Origin: an uncultured Eubacteriaceae bacterium
Lineage (GTDB): Bacteria > Bacillota > Clostridia > Eubacteriales > Anaerofustaceae
Reading direction: 5' to 3'
Length of the DNA: 10,581 nt
NCBI GenBank assembly: GCA_947058225.1
Contig: CAMSGF010000016.1
Location: forward strand, 1 to 10,581
Shown here: one piece after another, positions 6,801 to 10,581 of the stretch
Layout: every line of letters begins with the position of its first letter
Position numbering within the stretch: position 1 is the first letter of the stretch
Position numbers and translations under genes: made by a program
Notes under the pieces: model-generated
Told to the model about the DNA's origin: nothing
Databases searched by the model: none
The model's input: only the letters and a program-made list of their open reading frames with translations

Positions 6801-6968
6801 CACAAAAATTAATACGATAAAACATGCTAAAACTTTCTTTAAAGTTATCTTCTTTTTAGGTTTTAAACTCTTATTTCCAGCAGGTTTTGATTTTGCAACA
6901 TTTGTTTTTTTAATTCTTACTTTTGCCTGTTTGGGCTTTCTTTTTGGCGTTCTTTGTCCGTTTCTCAT
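3891..6968 (-). CDS. Class A penicillin-binding protein (PBP1A-type) with Ig-like C-terminal tail
   Basis: This 1025-residue bifunctional peptidoglycan synthase polymerises lipid II and cross-links the strands at the outer face of the membrane. It has a Lys/Arg-rich cytoplasmic tail (1-46) and one membrane anchor (about 46-69). The GT51 glycosyltransferase domain spans about 100-255, with catalytic region SIEDKRFYDH (Glu125), GGSTITQQL at 158-166 and the FFFGKK segment near 221-226. The transpeptidase domain spans about 410-705: SSTK at 452-455 with nucleophile Ser452, SVN at 507-509, KTGT at 637-640. The tail after about 760 has a Cys pair (769, 780), a Gly-rich stretch, a first Ig-like module (about 833-928) and a second resembling DUF5011 (about 932-1013, DPNDGDLTDQV and GTYTITYTV). 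It ends in an acidic Gly/Asp tail. GGAGG (6975-6979) lies six bases before the ATG. Monocistronic, with its own promoter and terminator. All catalytic motifs are intact. Confidence 0.96.
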   Translation of the reverse strand: MRNGQRTPKRKPKQAKVRIKKTNVAKSKPAGNKSLKPKKKITLKKVLACFIVLIFVGIIGGVSVGIVWMAQAPPLDINKFNFTNTTHLVDKNGKYYQELQGSENRDPVSIDEIPEVVQLAFISIEDKRFYDHGGVDIIGTGKAIMNVFLSGSTDGPGGSTITQQLIKLTHLTSENSIKRKVMEWRLAVEAESKLSKEQILEAYLNKVNMSQAWGIQAGAEFFFGKKVNKLSIAQSAVLASIINAPSYYNPLVYKETGDGEYKLVRKKNGDGKKVLAYDENNRDRALLVVENMHNQGHINDAEYEIAKSDLEKNRIGLVEPKDNSIYSYFTDAVYTQVIDDIKEKYNYSEDDASTFLLNSGLTIKSTVDPKIQNVMDKVSTHDYLFPSQSYSAAAASEAMTRKTGEEVNYIPQVGMAIVENKTGNVVGILGGRGKKSGSLSMNRAMQKFQPGSSTKPLTTYGPGVDSGKITMASAYNDSKISIGSWSPSNSGGGNQGMMTCRAGLTQSVNTIAVQALMETTPEVVQPYAKKLGLEIVTEGDHTDLNPAALALGGYSYGQSPLNMASAYSTFPNQGVRNDAVLYTEVVDSNGEVILNNNKEKRRVFQKGTAFIITDVLKDVVRGGTTSRSVPGAEIAGKTGTTDENMHAWFCGYTNEYSGAVWYGYDENKVEVDGSTYHLNIGTFGGSSNGPAAFWEEVFRGIYEKKKIKNSSFAKRPDDVVSMSVDGASGKRPGKLSSKDPMGKKVYTEYFLRKFVPSGSDDLHVAKTVCTASNKTATKYCPKSMVEKKVMYNISKIHYPPGVSGPSGGGALAKYAYKGGKKGEGGTCDIHNANTPTSMAFYQGGKRVSSITLNSGESTTLTVKGSSEGGGVSLRGVKFSASGNIRISASGNSVTVTAAGGGGGTVYASCSPGKGLDRLSASCSVSVKGSTATPTITLSGVSGGSITVPAGTNPLNQIGVSASDPNDGDLTDQVQVNVSGESGWYNTPGTYTITYTVTNSGGVTATQTVTVTITDTGGGDSGDDGN

Positions 6969-6989
6969 ATAAAACCTCCAATTCTACTT

Positions 6990-7010
6990 ATATACATTAT
7001 AAATGTATAT
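6990..7010. promoter_or_regulatory. Perfect inverted repeat over the -10 box (possible operator)
   Basis: ATATACATT at 6990-6998 and AATGTATAT at 7002-7010 are perfect 9-base arms around ATA. The palindrome covers the -10 box of the penicillin-binding protein promoter, where a bound repressor would block transcription. AT-rich sequence makes such palindromes more likely by chance, so the operator role is a guess. Confidence 0.4.
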
Positions 7011-7024
7011 TGAATTTTTATCAA
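6996..7024 (-). promoter_or_regulatory. Promoter of the penicillin-binding protein gene
   Basis: Read on the minus strand, TTGATA (7019-7024) and a perfect TATAAT (6996-7001) are separated by 17 bases. The transcript would start near 6989, about 20 bases before the start codon, leaving a short leader that carries the GGAGG site. The -10 box sits inside the palindrome at 6990-7010. Confidence 0.8.
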
Positions 7025-7725
7025 CTAAATATGTATAATTTAATTCATTTTTAATTAAAAGAAGTACAATATCTTGTTTTAAATCTGTTAAAAAATACAA
7101 TATGTTAAATTATAACGTTATTAAAAGACTTATGTTAAATTTTTAATGTGTCTATTGTATCTTTTGTTTTGTTATTAAAATCTGTGGTATCTTTGATATA
7201 AATAAACGTTTTTTATTGATTTTTATTTGTGATATATTTGTATCATATATTAACTTAAATACTGCGTAGTATTTGATAGCTTATATACTTCTTATAAAAT
7301 TACAAGATATTTCTGATATGATTTTATAAAAAAGAGCAGCTTTTTTCTGATTTAAATATAGCTAAATACAGCTGTTTTTAATTTCTTATATTTATTGCAA
7401 ATTTTTCTTTCATATTCATATAGGTATATATAATTTGTTATTTTTATATTTTTATCTGCAATAGTTGATATTTTGATTTATAATTGACATTTTTTCTTTT
7501 GTTTTACACAGGTAAAAATAAAAGAAAGTCTTTATAATTTGTATTTAATTTATATCTGTTTTAAAATTCTTTTATAAAAATTTATTGTAATTTTAATATA
7601 AATAAATTATTTTTACCGGTATGTGTTTTTTCTGCTTATTGTATAATTATTTTTAATTATAATATTATAATAAATGGAAATGTTTTATATATTTTTGTTT
7701 TAATTTTTAATAATGGATAAAATAA
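7025..7725. other. AT-rich divergent intergenic region without recognised genes
   Basis: Roughly 700 bases between the two divergent promoters contain no supported coding region. Minor structures seen are ATAACGTTAT (7112-7121), a hairpin AAATACT/AGTATTT around GCGT (7257-7274), and an A6G/CT6 hairpin (7328-7346). There is also an 11-base inverted pair GGTAAAAATAA (7511-7521) and its complement (7607-7617), and two copies of TATGTTAAAT (7101-7110, 7131-7140). The longest minus-strand open frame here (7657-7938) runs into the metallopeptidase gene and has no ribosome binding site. Confidence 0.65.
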
Positions 7726-7734
7726 TGTTATAAT
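7726..7734 (+). promoter_or_regulatory. Extended -10 promoter of the metallopeptidase gene
   Basis: TGT followed by TATAAT (7729-7734) is an ideal extended -10 element. The sequence 17 bases upstream (7706-7711) is only a weak -35. The start site would be near 7741, giving a leader of about 108 bases that begins with the hairpin at 7742-7783. A second TATAAT at 7791-7796 lacks both a good -35 and the TG extension. Confidence 0.6.
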
Positions 7735-7741
7735 GCAGCGA

Positions 7742-7783
7742 TTTGATAAAAAAACTACACTTTTTCTTCTTTTTTTTATCAAA
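7742..7783 (+). promoter_or_regulatory. Large hairpin at the start of the metallopeptidase leader
   Basis: The 13 bases at 7742-7754 (TTTGAT followed by seven A) pair perfectly with 7771-7783, enclosing a 16-base pyrimidine-rich loop CTACACTTTTTCTTCT. It begins within a base or two of the predicted transcription start. A 5'-terminal stem can protect a message from RNase attack, or the element could be a protein site on DNA. It is not a good terminator, as no T run follows the stem. Confidence 0.6.
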
Positions 7784-7848
7784 GCATTTGTATAATTGCA
7801 AAAAAAATATATAATATAAAAAGTATATAACTTATAAAGGGGTATTAT

Positions 7849-10536
7849 ATGAAGATAAATAAAACATATTATGGTTTTAATTTGAAAGAAAAACGATATG
7901 TTAAAGAGATAGAATCGACTGCTTATGAATTTGAGCATATAAAAACGGGGGCGAGGTTATTGTTTGTGGAAAATGAAGATAAGAACAAGGTCTTTTCCAT
8001 AACCTTTAAAACTCCGCCTGTCGATAGCTGCGGAACGGCGCACATAATTGAACATTCGGTTCTTTGCGGTTCAAAAAAATATCCGCTTAAAGAGCCTTTT
8101 GTCGAACTTGTAAAGTCAAGCCTCAATACTTTTTTAAATGCGATGACTTTTTCGGATAAGACTATGTATCCAGTGGCAAGCCTCAATGAAGCTGATTTTG
8201 AGAATTTGATGGATGTGTATTTGGATGCTGTGTTTAACCCTTTAATATATGATAAAGAGCATATATTAAAGCAGGAAGGATGGCATTATCACATTGAGGA
8301 TGAAAAGGATGATATAATATACAACGGCGTTGTGTACAATGAGATGAAAGGGGCGTTTTCAAACCCGATGGATATATTATACAGAAATATCGAATCATCA
8401 TTGTATCCAAACACTCCATATGCATTTGAATCGGGCGGTGACCCGCTTGTTATTCCAACACTTACCTATGAAAAGTTTTTGGAATTTCATAAGATGTATT
8501 ATCATCCTTCAAATTCTTATATATATATTTACGGTGATACGGATATAAAAAGGCATCTTAAATATATAGATAAGGAATATCTGTCAGGCTATGAAAAGAC
8601 AGATGTAGATGCTGTTATAAATGAGACAGAGGAGTTTACAGAGCCTATTACGTTAAATAAAGAGTATTCCATTTCAGAAGATGAAAAAGAAGACAGCAAA
8701 TATATTTTATCCCTAAACTACAGTGTTGGGGATACGTTTGATTTGGAATTATCTTTAAAGATGCAGCTTTTAGAGAAGATTTTATTTGATACAGATTCTT
8801 CAATATTAAAGAAAAAGCTTATTGAAGCAGATATAGCCGATGAGATTTCATTTGACTATTCTCCGGGCATTTTAAATCCAATGCTCAGTATAATCGCAAA
8901 AAATGCAAAAAAGGACAAAGTGGGTTTATTTAAAAAGACTATAACAGATACTTTAAAAGACATTGTAAGTGAGGGCATTGATGAAAATACCATACTTTCT
9001 GCGATAAATAACCTTGAATTTGAATTAAAAGAGGGCGATAGCGGAAGCTATCCTGCGGGACTTTTATACAATATAACTGTTATGGAAAGCTGGTTGTACG
9101 GTGGTAAACCGACACTTCTTTTAGAATATACTAATGCGTTAAATAATATAAAAGAAAACTATGATAAAGGAATATTTGAACAGGTTATAGAAGATTATAT
9201 ATTAAATAACAATCACAGCTCTTATATCACACTTATTCCAAAGAAGAATCTAACAGAAAAAAATGAAAAAAAGATTAAAAACGAATTAAATGAATATAAA
9301 AAATCTCTTTCAAAAGAAGAACTTGAAAGTATTATAAAAGATTCAAAGGAATTAAAAAAGATTCAGTCCACTCCAGACAGCGATGAGGATAAGAAGCTAA
9401 TTCCGACAATAAAGGTCAGTGATATAGATAAAAAGCCGGGTGTATACGATGATGTAGATTTAATCGAAGAGGGAAACAACCGTATATTTATAAGAAGTGA
9501 CAAGACAAAGGAAATAAGTTATGTCGATGTAAACTTTGAAATAAGTTTGAATGAAAAAGAAATATTTTTATTTAATCTAATGGCAAAATGCTTTGAAGAA
9601 TTTAAGACAAAAAATTATTCCGTTATCGACTTAAACAATGAAATAAATTTAAAAATCGGTGATATTGACTATAAACTCGGCGTTTATGAAAATATAAGCG
9701 ACAGCAGCGATATAAGTGTATATTTCGTGGTTGAGGGAAAATCTCTCATTAAAAATGAAAAAGAAATATATAATTTACTTGAAGAGATAGTCAAAAACAC
9801 TGTGTTTGACAATAAGGCTAAATTAAAGGATATTGTTTCCAGAGAACTTTCAAAGATGGAATCAAAGTTTATTTCATCCTCTCATCTTCTTGCGTTTAAC
9901 AAGACGAGGAGTGCGTACAGTAAAAAGGCTATGTTTGCGGACCTTTCGGAAGGCATTGAATTTTACACATTTTTAAAGGCTCTTATTGAAAATTTTGATA
10001 AATGTTATGAAGAGATTTTTGAAACATTTAAGAAGATGCAGAAGATGATATTCCTATCGAGAAAGGATATAGTAATAACTACTGAAAAGGAAAATTATAA
10101 AAATTCAATAAATTTAGCGAGGGAATTTTTAAATAAGTATAATGGTGATAATAGGGGAAAAATTGATTTTGAGTATGAACAAAGGCTTTACAATTTAGGG
10201 CTTGTTATTCCTTCCCAGGTTAATTATGTCGCAAAGGGATATAACTTTAAAAAGCTTGGATACGAATATAACGGGCATTTGCAGGTTTTAAAGAAGTATT
10301 TATCCACAGAATATTTATGGAACAATATTCGTGTTATGGGTGGGGCATACGGCTCATTTATAAGCATAGATAAGTACGGTGATTTCACCCTTTGTTCTTA
10401 CAGAGACCCAAACGTGGAAAAGACTCTTGAAGTGTATAATAACATTCCAAATGAGATAAAGTCATTTGACCTTGACAAAACAAATGTAAATAAATTAATT
10501 ATCGGAACAATTTCTGATATTGATATTCCAAAATAG
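7849..10536 (+). CDS. M16C-family zinc metallopeptidase (presequence-protease/insulinase type), C-terminally short
   Basis: This cytoplasmic peptidase of 895 residues degrades unfolded peptides inside a two-lobed chamber. The inverted zinc motif HIIEH is at 65-69: ligands His65 and His69, catalytic base Glu68, within the family string TAHIIEHSVLCGS. The third ligand is Glu165 in GVVYNEMKGAFS. Lys/Glu-rich linker residues (about 470-505) separate the lobes. The second lobe keeps the substrate-binding RVMGGAYG (828-835) and SYRDPN (850-855). No signal peptide is seen. AAGGGG at 7837-7842, six bases before the ATG, supports the start. Family members usually run to about 950-1000 residues. This one ends in the conserved GTISDIDIP segment with a TAG stop, missing roughly the last 70-80 residues. 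All three frames carry stops in the 45 bases that follow. It is therefore truncated, interrupted or misassembled; activity is uncertain. Confidence 0.92.
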   Translation: MKINKTYYGFNLKEKRYVKEIESTAYEFEHIKTGARLLFVENEDKNKVFSITFKTPPVDSCGTAHIIEHSVLCGSKKYPLKEPFVELVKSSLNTFLNAMTFSDKTMYPVASLNEADFENLMDVYLDAVFNPLIYDKEHILKQEGWHYHIEDEKDDIIYNGVVYNEMKGAFSNPMDILYRNIESSLYPNTPYAFESGGDPLVIPTLTYEKFLEFHKMYYHPSNSYIYIYGDTDIKRHLKYIDKEYLSGYEKTDVDAVINETEEFTEPITLNKEYSISEDEKEDSKYILSLNYSVGDTFDLELSLKMQLLEKILFDTDSSILKKKLIEADIADEISFDYSPGILNPMLSIIAKNAKKDKVGLFKKTITDTLKDIVSEGIDENTILSAINNLEFELKEGDSGSYPAGLLYNITVMESWLYGGKPTLLLEYTNALNNIKENYDKGIFEQVIEDYILNNNHSSYITLIPKKNLTEKNEKKIKNELNEYKKSLSKEELESIIKDSKELKKIQSTPDSDEDKKLIPTIKVSDIDKKPGVYDDVDLIEEGNNRIFIRSDKTKEISYVDVNFEISLNEKEIFLFNLMAKCFEEFKTKNYSVIDLNNEINLKIGDIDYKLGVYENISDSSDISVYFVVEGKSLIKNEKEIYNLLEEIVKNTVFDNKAKLKDIVSRELSKMESKFISSSHLLAFNKTRSAYSKKAMFADLSEGIEFYTFLKALIENFDKCYEEIFETFKKMQKMIFLSRKDIVITTEKENYKNSINLAREFLNKYNGDNRGKIDFEYEQRLYNLGLVIPSQVNYVAKGYNFKKLGYEYNGHLQVLKKYLSTEYLWNNIRVMGGAYGSFISIDKYGDFTLCSYRDPNVEKTLEVYNNIPNEIKSFDLDKTNVNKLIIGTISDIDIPK

Positions 10537-10581
10537 CATTATAAAATAAAATACCTACGAATAAACTAATGGCATAGCAAA

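Noticed and set aside
7328..7346. Terminator in the divergent intergenic region
   Set aside because: The stem is only A6G/CT6 with one GC pair and no clear transcript enters it from either side.
7657..7938. 93-residue minus-strand open frame at the start of the metallopeptidase gene
   Set aside because: It is a hydrophobic, low-complexity Ile/Phe/Lys product of AT-rich sequence, has no ribosome binding site, and overlaps the well-supported plus-strand gene and its leader.

Overview
The window comes from a low-GC Gram-positive bacterium, most likely an anaerobe of the Clostridia/Tissierellia type. This rests on the strong A+T bias, consensus TTGACA/TATAAT promoters, GGAGG ribosome binding sites, a type II lipoprotein signal and a class A penicillin-binding protein with an Ig-like tail. 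Genus is not decided by anything I can see.

Layout. Positions 1-63 are a 10-base tandem repeat, followed by a G-rich run and a complex palindrome (101-229) in which a 13-bp GC stem encloses three perfect hairpins. Positions 350-378 hold a near-consensus promoter, followed by a TPP riboswitch (about 405-492) and an intrinsic terminator (507-545) just before the first ribosome binding site. The riboswitch controls a compact four-gene thiamine-precursor uptake operon (559-3390): a small MTH1187-type thiamine-binding protein, then ThiX-like permease, ThiY-like lipoprotein and ThiZ-like ATPase, closed by a terminator at 3391-3420. About 420 bases without a gene follow, containing an imperfect three-copy repeat. 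A second, bidirectional terminator ends the convergent gene on the minus strand, a 1025-residue class A penicillin-binding protein (3891-6968). Next is an extremely AT-rich divergent intergenic region of about 870 bases with promoters at both ends. The last gene (7849-10536, plus strand) is a cytoplasmic M16C zinc metallopeptidase that stops short of the usual family end.

How the genes work together. The first four genes form one unit. When TPP is scarce the leader should read through and the cell makes a lipoprotein-dependent ABC importer, expected to bring in a thiamine pyrimidine precursor. When TPP is plentiful the transcript should end before the first gene. The penicillin-binding protein (cell wall synthesis) and the M16C peptidase (peptide turnover) are independent single-gene units with no visible link to thiamine or to each other.

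No wholly new system is evident in the coding part. The points most worth a second look are the cloverleaf palindrome next to the decamer array, the geometry of the riboswitch antiterminator, the early stop of the peptidase, and the large hairpin at its predicted transcript start.
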